This document shows, piece after piece, positions 1 through 5,915 of a stretch of 8,908 nucleotides of DNA. Both the position numbers and the translations under genes were made by a program. The stretch covers positions 23,000 to 31,907 of the forward strand of contig DCWQ01000051.1 of the NCBI GenBank assembly GCA_002328185.1, read 5' to 3'. The notes below the pieces were generated by a model, which saw only the letters and a list, made by a program, of their open reading frames with translations, did no database searches and had not been told where the DNA came from. Position 1 is the stretch's first letter; every line of letters begins with the position of its first letter. The stretch is from Dehalococcoidia bacterium UBA2158. GTDB taxonomy: Bacteria; Chloroflexota; Dehalococcoidia; Lucifugimonadales; UBA3495.

Positions 1-230
1 TTCTGGCAGTGGTCCCAGTGCATGTGAGTCAAAATTACGATGTCGATGTCAGCGGGTTCCAGGTTTCTGGCTTTCAGCGCCTTGACCAAAAACGGGCGCC
101 TCGACGACGGTCCGGTGTCGATCAAGATGTTGTGGTTGCCCACCCGCAGCAGCGAGTTTGTTGAATAGCCGAAAGACCCCTGGTCTGTCGTGAGGGCAAA
201 GCCGTAAGTCAGTACGTCCAGTGTCGCCAT
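1..230 (-). CDS. MBL-fold metallo-hydrolase, N-terminal part (cut by window edge)
   Basis: The minus strand reads an open frame from ATG at 230-228 to the left edge with no stop, giving 76 complete codons. The protein shows the start of a metallo-beta-lactamase fold: a first strand region, then ILIDTGPSS at about residues 35-43 (the strand and Asp-Thr-Gly turn typical of the fold), then THMHWDHC at 68-75. This carries the HxHxDH metal motif (H69, H71, D73, H74) that binds two metal ions, usually zinc, in hydrolases of this superfamily. A purine-rich AAGGAAA stretch lies upstream of the ATG. It is the third gene of a leftward operon, 59 nt after the flavin oxidoreductase stop. A lactonase or other ester/thioester hydrolase is possible, but the substrate-determining C-terminal part is outside the window. 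An overlapping out-of-frame ORF at 49-261 has no family features and is not the gene. Confidence 0.88.
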   Translation of the reverse strand, partial: MATLDVLTYGFALTTDQGSFGYSTNSLLRVGNHNILIDTGPSSRRPFLVKALKARNLEPADIDIVILTHMHWDHCQ

Positions 231-289
231 CTTTTCTGTTTCCTTTCCGGCTTGCGACCAAGCGGCCGGAGAAATGATTTGAGATACGC

Positions 290-1405
290 TTAGCGGAAGT
301 TTGGTATCACTTTCTCTGCGAACAGCTTCAGTGAGCTGGATACCTGGTGGAAGTCCAGACCGCCGGCGTCCAGGTAACTGATGAAATTGCTGACGTGGTT
401 GTCTTCTAGTTCCTTGATGGCGCCGGTGACTTTCTCCGGGCTGCCGATGGCCGCCATTCCCTCTTTCCCACGCTCTTCCAGCAGGTCATGCTCAATAAAG
501 GGGTCGTTGACATAGTTCTCGTAGCCCCGCAGCCCACCGGGGGCGTTGGCCATCACGGAGACGGGCCTGCGGAGGAATTCACCCATGTCGCCGGCCCATT
601 GCAGGCGGGGCGTCAGCAGATCAACGGCCTCTTGGTCGGTGGAAGACACGTAGACATTGCGCACGGCGGCGATGTCGATATCGTCGGGGGCCACGCCATC
701 CTCGACCATACGCCGGTGGTACAGGCTGATTAGGTTCTGGTCGGAGTCGGGCGATGCGGGGAAAAAGCTGCTGCCCACAGTGAACAGACCCCACCGGTTG
801 GAGACCGCGATCTCCACAGACTCGGGGCTATGCGTGACTGCCATCATTATCGGCGGGGTCGGTTGCTGCACCGGCTTGGGGATGACCATGACCTCAGGGA
901 ATTGGAAGAATTTTCCGTTGTAGGAGAAGCGCTCTTCAGTCCAGGCCTTGACGGTGATGTCCATCCCCTCGACGAACCGCTCGCGGGACTCGGCGATGTC
1001 GATGCCGTAGATGTCGAACTCCCGTTTTTGGTAACCCCGGCCGACTCCCACTTCCAGCCGACCGCCGCTGATGATATCGATGGTCGCCAGGTCTTGGGCA
1101 AGCCGCAAGGGCGCGTGCCAGGGCACGATGGTGCAGGCCACGCCGATCTTGACCTTCTTGGTGCGGGCTGCTATCGCGGCCAGCAGGCTATGCGGCGAGC
1201 TGATGATGCTGTGCTCGCTGAAGGCATGTTCGGCGATCCAGACCGAGTCGAACCCAAGCTCCTCGGCCAGTTCCGCACCCTTGAGGATGTCCTCATAGAC
1301 CTGGACATCGGTGCGGCTTACCGGGTTTGGGTTGACCTTGTGCTCATCGTCGTACTGCTCGTGCAGTTGGGGGCGTTGGCCAACGAAAAACGCGCCGAAT
1401 TTCAT
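290..1405 (-). CDS. LLM class flavin-dependent oxidoreductase (luciferase-like monooxygenase)
   Basis: This 371-residue protein has the full length and motifs of the bacterial luciferase-like (F420- or FMNH2-dependent) TIM-barrel superfamily. The N-terminal strand is MKFGAFF, followed by the helix AELAEELGFDSVWIAEHAF (about 44-62, the WxAEH motif). The block DIISGGRLEVGVGRGY follows at 110-125 (DxxSxGRxxxGxGxGY), then RERFVEGMDI and the proline-rich PKPVQQPTPPIMMAV strand. Members use reduced flavin and oxygen to oxidise or cleave small organic molecules, including sulfonates, alkanes and aromatics; the substrate here is unknown. The start is fixed by an AGGAT sequence about 7 nt upstream of the ATG. 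That Shine-Dalgarno lies in the last codons of the preceding ferritin-like gene, whose stop is only 4 nt upstream, so the two genes are probably translationally coupled. The family assignment is strong; FMN versus F420 use is not decidable here. Confidence 0.93.
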   Translation of the reverse strand: MKFGAFFVGQRPQLHEQYDDEHKVNPNPVSRTDVQVYEDILKGAELAEELGFDSVWIAEHAFSEHSIISSPHSLLAAIAARTKKVKIGVACTIVPWHAPLRLAQDLATIDIISGGRLEVGVGRGYQKREFDIYGIDIAESRERFVEGMDITVKAWTEERFSYNGKFFQFPEVMVIPKPVQQPTPPIMMAVTHSPESVEIAVSNRWGLFTVGSSFFPASPDSDQNLISLYHRRMVEDGVAPDDIDIAAVRNVYVSSTDQEAVDLLTPRLQWAGDMGEFLRRPVSVMANAPGGLRGYENYVNDPFIEHDLLEERGKEGMAAIGSPEKVTGAIKELEDNHVSNFISYLDAGGLDFHQVSSSLKLFAEKVIPNFR

Positions 1406-1409
1406 GTTG

Positions 1410-1868
1410 TTATCCTACTTTTTCGATATCGCTGTAGACCTTGTTCATGCTGACCACCGAGTCGTTCTCAACATCTGTGAACCAACGCAACAGCGACCGA
1501 GTCAACTCGTCCACTGACTCGTCAACCGTGGCGGCCTCGTAGCGCTCCCGCACGCTGGGGGTTGGCATACGTGACCGCGACTCTTTGAGCCAGGCGATCT
1601 TGTCGGCGTCGGATATGTCTGAAGACACAACGCGGACCTTCTCTGCGAATTCAGGGTCTTCTATTTCGACCGTTGCGAAACCCAGCTCTTTGACCCTGCG
1701 GTCGAAGATGTCGCCGTGGCTGTACTCTCGCGCCGCCACGAAGCACAGGCATTCTTTCAGGTCTTTGTTGTCGGTCTTATTGGCCCACGCTTCCAAGTAC
1801 ACACCGGCCCGGTGTTCCTGGAGTCGGATATCGTTCAGAAGGTCTACATACTCGGGTTTGGAGGTCAT
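1410..1868 (-). CDS. putative ferritin-like (diiron-type) helical protein
   Basis: This is a 152-residue, strongly helical, charged protein with no signal peptide or membrane segment. The first half looks like one half of a ferritin/rubrerythrin four-helix bundle: E18 in helix 1 (LLNDIRLQEHRAG) and E48-x2-H51 in helix 2 (AAREYSHGDIFDRRVKELGF), spaced as in the E...ExxH metal half-site. The second half has helical segments ending in LLRWFTDVENDSVVSMNKVY (126-145). There the expected ExxH is E134-N-D-S137, so the second half-site lacks its histidine. This could be a variant metal site or a non-metal descendant. It is the first gene of the leftward operon and lies 4 nt ahead of the flavin oxidoreductase, which suggests a partner role in redox or oxygen handling. 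A GGGAG sequence sits about 10 nt upstream of the ATG. The reading frame is secure; the ferritin-like assignment rests on motif spacing only. Confidence 0.72.
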   Translation of the reverse strand: MTSKPEYVDLLNDIRLQEHRAGVYLEAWANKTDNKDLKECLCFVAAREYSHGDIFDRRVKELGFATVEIEDPEFAEKVRVVSSDISDADKIAWLKESRSRMPTPSVRERYEAATVDESVDELTRSLLRWFTDVENDSVVSMNKVYSDIEKVG

Positions 1869-1994
1869 ATCGGTACTGCTCCCGCTACTGTTTCTTGATG
1901 AGGGCGTTTACGCCTGGTTGTGAGGGGGAGTTTAGTGCGGCTGGTGGGGGGTGTCAATCGGGCGTGGATGCCGCCTAAACGCCCGCGCAAGGCA

Positions 1995-2003
1995 TGTTAA
2001 AAT
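1995..2003 (+). promoter_or_regulatory. Extended -10 promoter candidate for the acyl-CoA dehydrogenase operon
   Basis: TGTTAAAAT matches the extended -10 form TGnTATAAT at all but one defined position (hexamer TAAAAT at 1998-2003). No good -35 hexamer lies 16-18 nt upstream, which extended -10 promoters tolerate. Transcription would begin near 2010, leaving a leader of about 25 nt before the TTG codon at 2035. It overlaps the ATG at 2002, so if it is real that ATG cannot be the translation start. Confidence 0.4.
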
Positions 2004-2020
2004 GCCATCATCCCAGACAA

Positions 2021-2025
2021 GAGGT
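2021..2025 (+). promoter_or_regulatory. Shine-Dalgarno that favours the TTG start at 2035
   Basis: GAGGT lies 9 nt upstream of the TTG codon at 2035. This is a stronger Shine-Dalgarno than the AAGG at 1989-1992 in front of the ATG at 2002. It is the same GAGGT used, with 7-nt spacing, by the next gene of the operon (3235-3239). Confidence 0.5.
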
Positions 2026-2034
2026 AACACCGAT

Positions 2035-3219
2035 TTGGCACCACTATCTGAAGCCCAACGTGGCATCGTCAACACCATCCGCGAGTTCGTACGCCGGGAA
2101 GTTAACCCGGTGGCAATGCAGATGGAGCACGACGACGAGTACCCCTTCGAACTGGTCGAGCGCATGAAAGAGCTGGGCCTGTTCGGCGCGATCATCCCGG
2201 AAGAATACGGTGGCCTGGCCTTGGACGTCAGCACCTACGCACTGATCATCGAGGAGATCTGCCGGGGCTGGATGAGCCTGAGCGGCATCCTGAACTCCCA
2301 CCTGATCATGGCCTACATGGTCACCACCAAAGGAACCCAGGAACAAAAAAATCACTATCTGCCGCTCATGGCCTCGGGAGAGAAGCGGGGCGGCATCTGC
2401 ATCACCGAGCCCAACACGGGCAGCGATGTCCAGGCTATTGAGACTAGGGCGGTGCGCGACGGCGACGAATATGTCGTCAATGGCAGTAAGAGCCTGATCA
2501 CAAACGGCCGCCACGGCAACACTTTTGCCCTGGTGACCAAGACCGATATCAATGCTGACCCACCCCGCAAGGGGATGAGCATCTTCATCGTCGAGAAGGG
2601 GCCGGGTTTCAACGTGGTCCGTGATATCCCCAAGCTGGGTTATAAGGGCGTGGACACCTGCGAGCTGTCTTTCGAGGACTACCGGGTGTCGGGCGGAAAC
2701 CTAGTCGGCGGTGAGGAAGGGCAGGGGTTCTACCAGATATTGAGCGGGCTGGAATTGGGCCGAATCAACGTGGCCGCTCGCTGCCTAGGCGTGGCCCGCG
2801 CTGCCCTGGAAGAAGCCACCAAATACGCCCAGCAACGGAAGACCTTCGGCAAGCCCATCGGCGAGCACCAGAGTATCCAGATCATGCTGGCCAACATGGC
2901 CACCAACGTCCAGGCCGCCCACCTGATGGTCCTGCACGCGGCGGAGAAGAAGGACCGAGGCGAGCGGGCCGACATGGAAGCGGGCATGGCCAAACTCTTT
3001 GCCAGCGAGATGTGCATGGAAGTGACCATCGACGCCATGCGCATCCACGGTGGTTACGGATACACTCAAGACCTGCCGGTTGAGCGACACTTCCGCGACG
3101 CGCCATTGATGATGATTGGCGAGGGCACCAATGAGATCCAGCGAGTGCTTATCGCCCGGCATCTGTTGAAAGATTTTTCTACCGGAGACTTCCTGTACGA
3201 ATCAGGCCTAAAACTTTGA
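2035..3219 (+). CDS. acyl-CoA dehydrogenase
   Basis: This flavoenzyme forms an alpha,beta double bond in an acyl-CoA thioester and passes electrons to electron-transfer flavoprotein. From TTG 2035 it has 394 residues, the usual length. The order of features is normal: LSEAQRGIVNTIREFVRREV as the N-terminal helix, EYGGLALD, the FAD signature CITEPNTGSD, the mid-domain NGSKSLITNG, the QRKTFGKPIGEHQSIQ helix, and the C-terminal RIHGGYGYTQDLPVERHFRD. The segment IGEGTNEIQR contains the glutamate (GAG at 3121-3123) aligned with the catalytic base Glu376 of medium-chain enzymes. In-frame GTG 1951 and ATG 2002 are possible upstream starts. TTG 2035 is preferred because of GAGGT at 2021, a promoter-like element over ATG 2002, and a protein start close to the family's. 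It is the first gene of the rightward operon, 27 nt ahead of MmgE/PrpD. Chain-length or branched-chain specificity cannot be told; the glutaryl-CoA-type arginine motif is not seen. Confidence 0.93.
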   Translation: MAPLSEAQRGIVNTIREFVRREVNPVAMQMEHDDEYPFELVERMKELGLFGAIIPEEYGGLALDVSTYALIIEEICRGWMSLSGILNSHLIMAYMVTTKGTQEQKNHYLPLMASGEKRGGICITEPNTGSDVQAIETRAVRDGDEYVVNGSKSLITNGRHGNTFALVTKTDINADPPRKGMSIFIVEKGPGFNVVRDIPKLGYKGVDTCELSFEDYRVSGGNLVGGEEGQGFYQILSGLELGRINVAARCLGVARAALEEATKYAQQRKTFGKPIGEHQSIQIMLANMATNVQAAHLMVLHAAEKKDRGERADMEAGMAKLFASEMCMEVTIDAMRIHGGYGYTQDLPVERHFRDAPLMMIGEGTNEIQRVLIARHLLKDFSTGDFLYESGLKL

Positions 3220-3246
3220 ATAATCGACTACGGCGAGGTAGACACT

Positions 3247-4644
3247 ATGGTACGCAACAACAATGAGACCGGAATAACCCAAACCCTGGCCAAATTCGCG
3301 TCCAACGTGAGTTATGAAGACCTGTCGCCCGAAGTGGTCGACTGGGCCAAGTACCTGTGCCTCGACTTCGCCGGCGTGACCTTGAATGGCGCCGGGACCG
3401 ACTCGGCCAAGGCGGTGGTGAAAGCCCTGGGCGACATCGGCCGCACCGGGCCGTCGGCTATCGTGGGCACCAATAAACGGGTGCTACCCGAGTACGCCGC
3501 CATGGCCAACGGGACCGCGTTCCACAGCATCGAGATGGACGACGTGAACAACGAAGCGTCGCTGCACCCCGGCGTGGTCGCATTTCCCACTGCCCTGGCA
3601 ATGGCCGACATCGCCCCGGTATCAGGCAAAGAGTTCATCTCGGCAGTGGTCGCCGGGTACGACGTAATCGTCCGGTTGGGCCGCGCCCTGAAGCCCAAGG
3701 AGCACTACGGTCGTGGTTTTCACCCTACCGGCACCTGCGGGGCGTTCGGCGGAGCCGCAGTTGCCGCGCGTCTACTGGGACTACAAGGAGACTACTACAC
3801 CCATGCCTTGGGCATCGCCGGCAGCCAAGCGGCGGGAAGCATGGAATACCTGGCACAGGGCGCCTGGACCAAGCGCCTGCACCCCGGTTGGGCGGCCCAC
3901 AGCGGCATCTGGGCGGCGTTATTGGCCCGAGCCGGATACACTGGCCCCACCACCATCTTCGAGGGCCGCGACGGCTTCCTATCGGCCTATTCTGGTGACC
4001 CCGACCCCAGCCTGGTGCTACAGGACCTGGGCGATGAATATCTGCTCACTCAGACCGGAATCAAGCCCCACGCCTGCTGCAGATACAACCAAGGCCCCAT
4101 CGACTGTCTGCTGGACATCGGGCAGGCCAACGACTTCCAGCCCATGGAGATCGAAGAGGTCAAGATCGGCTTACTCAGCCAAGGTATGAGGCTGGTCGCC
4201 GAGCCGGTGGAATCCAAGCGCAACCCCAAGTCGGTGGTCGACATGCAGTTCAGCATGCCCTTCGCCGCCGCCGTGGCCCTGAGCTACGGCAGCGCTTCCC
4301 TGAACGAATACGCATTAGGCGTGCCGGAGCGCCCCGAGGTGCGCCATATCATGGACCGAGTAGAGTGCGTGACCGACCCTCAGTTGGACGCCCAGACGCC
4401 CAAGTTATTCCCGGCCTGGGCTGAAGTGCGCACCAAGGACGGACGCACCATGCGCAGCGAGCTGACCTACCCCAAGGGAGACCCCGAGAACCCCGTAACC
4501 TGGGACGAGATGCGGACCAAGTTCAACCTCCTCTCAGCGCCGGTGATCAGCAGCCAACGCCAGCAGGAAATAATGACCGCCGTCGATTCCTTGGAGCAAC
4601 TGGACGACGTCCGCCAACTCGCATCACTGTTGAGCACAGATTAA
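3247..4644 (+). CDS. MmgE/PrpD family protein
   Basis: This 465-residue protein is full length for the MmgE/PrpD family, which includes 2-methylcitrate dehydratase, cis-aconitate decarboxylase and iminodisuccinate epimerase. Visible family blocks are: DFAGVTLNGAG near residue 40; NGTAFHSIEMDDVNNEASLHPG (about 88-109); GYDVIVRLGRAL; GRGFHPTGTCGAFGGAAVAARLLGL with H159; TKRLHPGWAAHSG with K209; GRDGFL; and KPHACCRYNQGPID near 273-285. By hand comparison with human cis-aconitate decarboxylase as I remember it, H103, H159 and K207 have counterparts. D93, T97 and H277 appear as E96, V100 and Q282, so a different reaction is likely. GAGGT at 3235-3239 fixes the ATG start. It lies between the acyl-CoA dehydrogenase and the CoA transferase, which implies a role in metabolism of an organic acid or its CoA ester. 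No signal peptide is seen, so it is cytoplasmic. Confidence 0.92.
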   Translation: MVRNNNETGITQTLAKFASNVSYEDLSPEVVDWAKYLCLDFAGVTLNGAGTDSAKAVVKALGDIGRTGPSAIVGTNKRVLPEYAAMANGTAFHSIEMDDVNNEASLHPGVVAFPTALAMADIAPVSGKEFISAVVAGYDVIVRLGRALKPKEHYGRGFHPTGTCGAFGGAAVAARLLGLQGDYYTHALGIAGSQAAGSMEYLAQGAWTKRLHPGWAAHSGIWAALLARAGYTGPTTIFEGRDGFLSAYSGDPDPSLVLQDLGDEYLLTQTGIKPHACCRYNQGPIDCLLDIGQANDFQPMEIEEVKIGLLSQGMRLVAEPVESKRNPKSVVDMQFSMPFAAAVALSYGSASLNEYALGVPERPEVRHIMDRVECVTDPQLDAQTPKLFPAWAEVRTKDGRTMRSELTYPKGDPENPVTWDEMRTKFNLLSAPVISSQRQQEIMTAVDSLEQLDDVRQLASLLSTD

Positions 4645-4656
4645 TTTGAAGGGAAA

Positions 4657-4705
4657 AGCTTTCAGCAACAGCCCGAAGCTGAAAGCTGACCGCTAACAGT
4701 TGATG
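4657..4705 (+). repeat. Palindrome with 7-nt periodicity running into the CoA transferase start
   Basis: AGCTTTCAGC at 4657-4666 and GCTGAAAGCT at 4678-4687 are exact reverse complements, a 10-bp stem with an 11-nt loop. From the right arm a degenerate heptad series continues: GCTGAAA (4678), GCTGACC (4685), GCTAACA (4692), GTTGATG (4699). The last unit contains the ATG at 4703. There is no T-run after the stem, so it is not an ordinary intrinsic terminator. It fills nearly the whole 58-nt gap between the MmgE/PrpD gene and the CoA transferase gene. It resembles a dispersed intergenic repeat, but copy number cannot be judged from one window. Confidence 0.65.
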
Positions 4706-5908
4706 GCTACGCATCCCCTTCAAGGCGTTCGGGTTCTGGAGATGGCCCAAGCCATCGCTGGGCCTTTTGCCGCCCGAAGTCTGGCGGACATGGGTGCCGA
4801 GGTCATCAAGGTGGAGCAACCGGGCGTGGGCGACATGTCCCGCCGCATCGGACCCCATTTCCTTGGTGGTGAAAGCGCCTACTACCTAAATTTCAACCGC
4901 AACAAGCAGAGCGTCACCATCGACCTGCGCCAGGAACAAGGTCAGGAGGTTTTTCGGCGCTTGGTGGCGGTTTCAGATGTGGTGTTCAACGCCTTCCGTC
5001 CCTCGGTGCTGGACCGCCTGAGCCTGAACTACGAATCGCTCAAAAAGATGAACCCTACGGTCATCGCCTGTTCTCTGTCGGCTTTTGGACAAGAGGGCCC
5101 GTATCACGAGCGGCCTGGGTTCGACGGCATCGTGCAGGCCATGGGCGGCGGGATGAGCGTCACGGGCAACGAGGGCCAGCCGCCGGTGTTTATGGGATTC
5201 CCGGTTGGCGACATGGTGGGCGGCTACGTGGCGGCGCTCAGCATCGCCTCGGCTCTATATGGCCGCAGCATGACGGGAGAGGGTCGACACTTGGACATCA
5301 GCCTGTTGGACGTGCAGATCGCCTTACAGGGTCACCTGGGCCAGTTCTACCTGGTGTCAGGAGAAGTCCCCAAACCCATCGGCTCCAGCCATCCCTCAAA
5401 TCTGCCGGTTGGAGCCTATTTGACCTCCGACGGCTCCTATATCCAGGTCCACTGCGCCAGCCAGGAATTCGCCACGAAGACCCTTCAAATGATGGCCGGC
5501 GAGGTTGCCGAACTGGCAGGCATGGATACTGACCCACGCTTTCAGTCCCAGAACGATCGGATGGCCAACCGGAACGACCTGGACGACGCATTGTCCCTGG
5601 GTTTCGCCTCGAAACCCAGGGACAAGTGGCTGGAGCTGTTACAGAAATGGGACGTGCCCGGCGGGCCGGTGAACAACATCGCCGAAGCCCTAGCCGATCC
5701 CCAGGTGTTGCTGAGGAATATGGTGGTCGAGGTCGACCACCCGACTGCAGGGAAGTACAACACCGCCGGCAACCCCATCAAGACCGGAGCGGAGGAAAGG
5801 TTCGACCCCCCGCCGACGCTGGGCATGAATACCTCCGGCGTCTTGAACGAACTCTTGGGGTACAGCGAAGGCGAGATTAAAGCACTAAGCCAGTCGGGAG
5901 CGGTCTAA
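4703..5908 (+). CDS. CaiB/BaiF family (family III) CoA transferase
   Basis: This 401-residue protein is the usual length for family III CoA transferases, which move CoA between carboxylic acids through an aspartyl-CoA intermediate. The N-terminal LQGVRVLEMAQAIAGPFAAR and LADMGAEVIKVEQP are the hallmark start of the fold. These are followed by YYLNFNRNKQSVTIDLR, CSLSAFGQEGPY and RPGFDGIVQAMGG. The segment GFPVGDMVGGY contains D170, the counterpart of catalytic Asp169 of formyl-CoA transferase. Next come TGEGRHLDISLLDVQ, the small domain with FASKPRDKW and DVPGGPVNNIAEAL, and a VVEVDHPTAGKYN tail. ATG 4703 is preferred; a TTG immediately upstream (4700) adds one residue. No clear Shine-Dalgarno is seen because a heptad palindrome occupies the leader. 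It is the third gene of the rightward operon. The acid substrate is unknown; formyl-CoA, carnitine, mesaconate or itaconate types are all possible. Two strong palindromes lie within the gene. Confidence 0.93.
   Translation: MATHPLQGVRVLEMAQAIAGPFAARSLADMGAEVIKVEQPGVGDMSRRIGPHFLGGESAYYLNFNRNKQSVTIDLRQEQGQEVFRRLVAVSDVVFNAFRPSVLDRLSLNYESLKKMNPTVIACSLSAFGQEGPYHERPGFDGIVQAMGGGMSVTGNEGQPPVFMGFPVGDMVGGYVAALSIASALYGRSMTGEGRHLDISLLDVQIALQGHLGQFYLVSGEVPKPIGSSHPSNLPVGAYLTSDGSYIQVHCASQEFATKTLQMMAGEVAELAGMDTDPRFQSQNDRMANRNDLDDALSLGFASKPRDKWLELLQKWDVPGGPVNNIAEALADPQVLLRNMVVEVDHPTAGKYNTAGNPIKTGAEERFDPPPTLGMNTSGVLNELLGYSEGEIKALSQSGAV
5591..5625 (+). repeat. Perfect 16-bp hairpin inside the CoA transferase gene
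   Basis: TTGTCCCTGGGTTTCG (5591-5606) and CGAAACCCAGGGACAA (5610-5625) are exact reverse complements separated by CCT. The arms are in frame and encode the segment from L297 through K308, including FASKPRD. A 16-bp perfect stem with a 3-nt loop is far beyond what coding sequence gives by chance. The next base pair (A5590/G5626) does not match, so the symmetry ends sharply. Confidence 0.85.
5722..5741 (+). repeat. 20-nt near-palindrome inside the CoA transferase gene
   Basis: GGTGGTCGA (5722-5730) and TCGACCACC (5733-5741) are exact reverse complements around a central GG. The element encodes part of MVVEVDHP, a common family segment, so protein constraint and codon choice may explain it. As RNA it could form an 8-bp stem with a 4-nt loop. 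Confidence 0.6.
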
Positions 5909-5915
5909 ACAGACC
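5902..5915. terminator. Small hairpin between convergent stop codons
   Basis: GGTCT (5902-5906), AAAC, AGACC (5911-5915) form a 5-bp stem with a 4-nt loop. It spans the CoA transferase stop and abuts the stop of the convergent hydrolase gene at 5916-5918. The position suits a bidirectional terminator, but the stem is short and there is no run of T on either side, so the call is weak. Confidence 0.2.

Larger units (their letters stand above)
1869..2034. promoter_or_regulatory. Divergent intergenic control region with spanning inverted repeat
   Basis: This spacer separates the leftward operon (start 1868) from the rightward operon (preferred start 2035). GGGCGTTTA at 1902-1910 and its exact reverse complement TAAACGCCC at 1976-1984 form a 9-bp inverted repeat about 65 nt apart. 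The left copy is itself the core of a local palindrome, GGCGT-TT-ACGCC at 1903-1914. Such paired sites in a divergent spacer would suit a dimeric regulator that loops or covers both promoters, but no regulator gene lies in the window. I see no convincing -10/-35 pair for the leftward operon; the best -10-like hexamer on the minus strand is TAAACT at 1934-1929. Confidence 0.4.

Noticed and set aside
49..261. Minus-strand 70-codon open frame at the left edge
   Set aside because: The overlapping frame starting at 230 encodes a clear MBL fold with the HxHxDH motif. This one is out of frame with it and has no recognisable features.
231..289. Possible hairpin CCGGCTTG-CGAC-CAAG...CCGG between the oxidoreductase and the MBL gene as a terminator
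   Set aside because: The stem is interrupted by a 3-nt bulge, no T-run follows on the minus strand, and the gap is short and within an apparent operon.
1114..1127. CGTGCC-AG-GGCACG palindrome in the flavin oxidoreductase gene
   Set aside because: It is short and within a conserved coding block. Several arms of this size are expected in GC-rich coding DNA.
830..1453. Long plus-strand open frame opposite the flavin oxidoreductase
   Set aside because: Its translation has no family features, and the minus strand carries an unmistakable luciferase-like protein. It is a GC-driven shadow frame.
4744..4768. GC hairpin (GGCCCA...TGGGCC) followed by TTTT in the first codons of the CoA transferase, like an intrinsic terminator or attenuator
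   Set aside because: It encodes the conserved MAQAIAGPFA segment, the T-run is only four bases, and no leader peptide or alternative pairing is evident. Protein constraint explains it.
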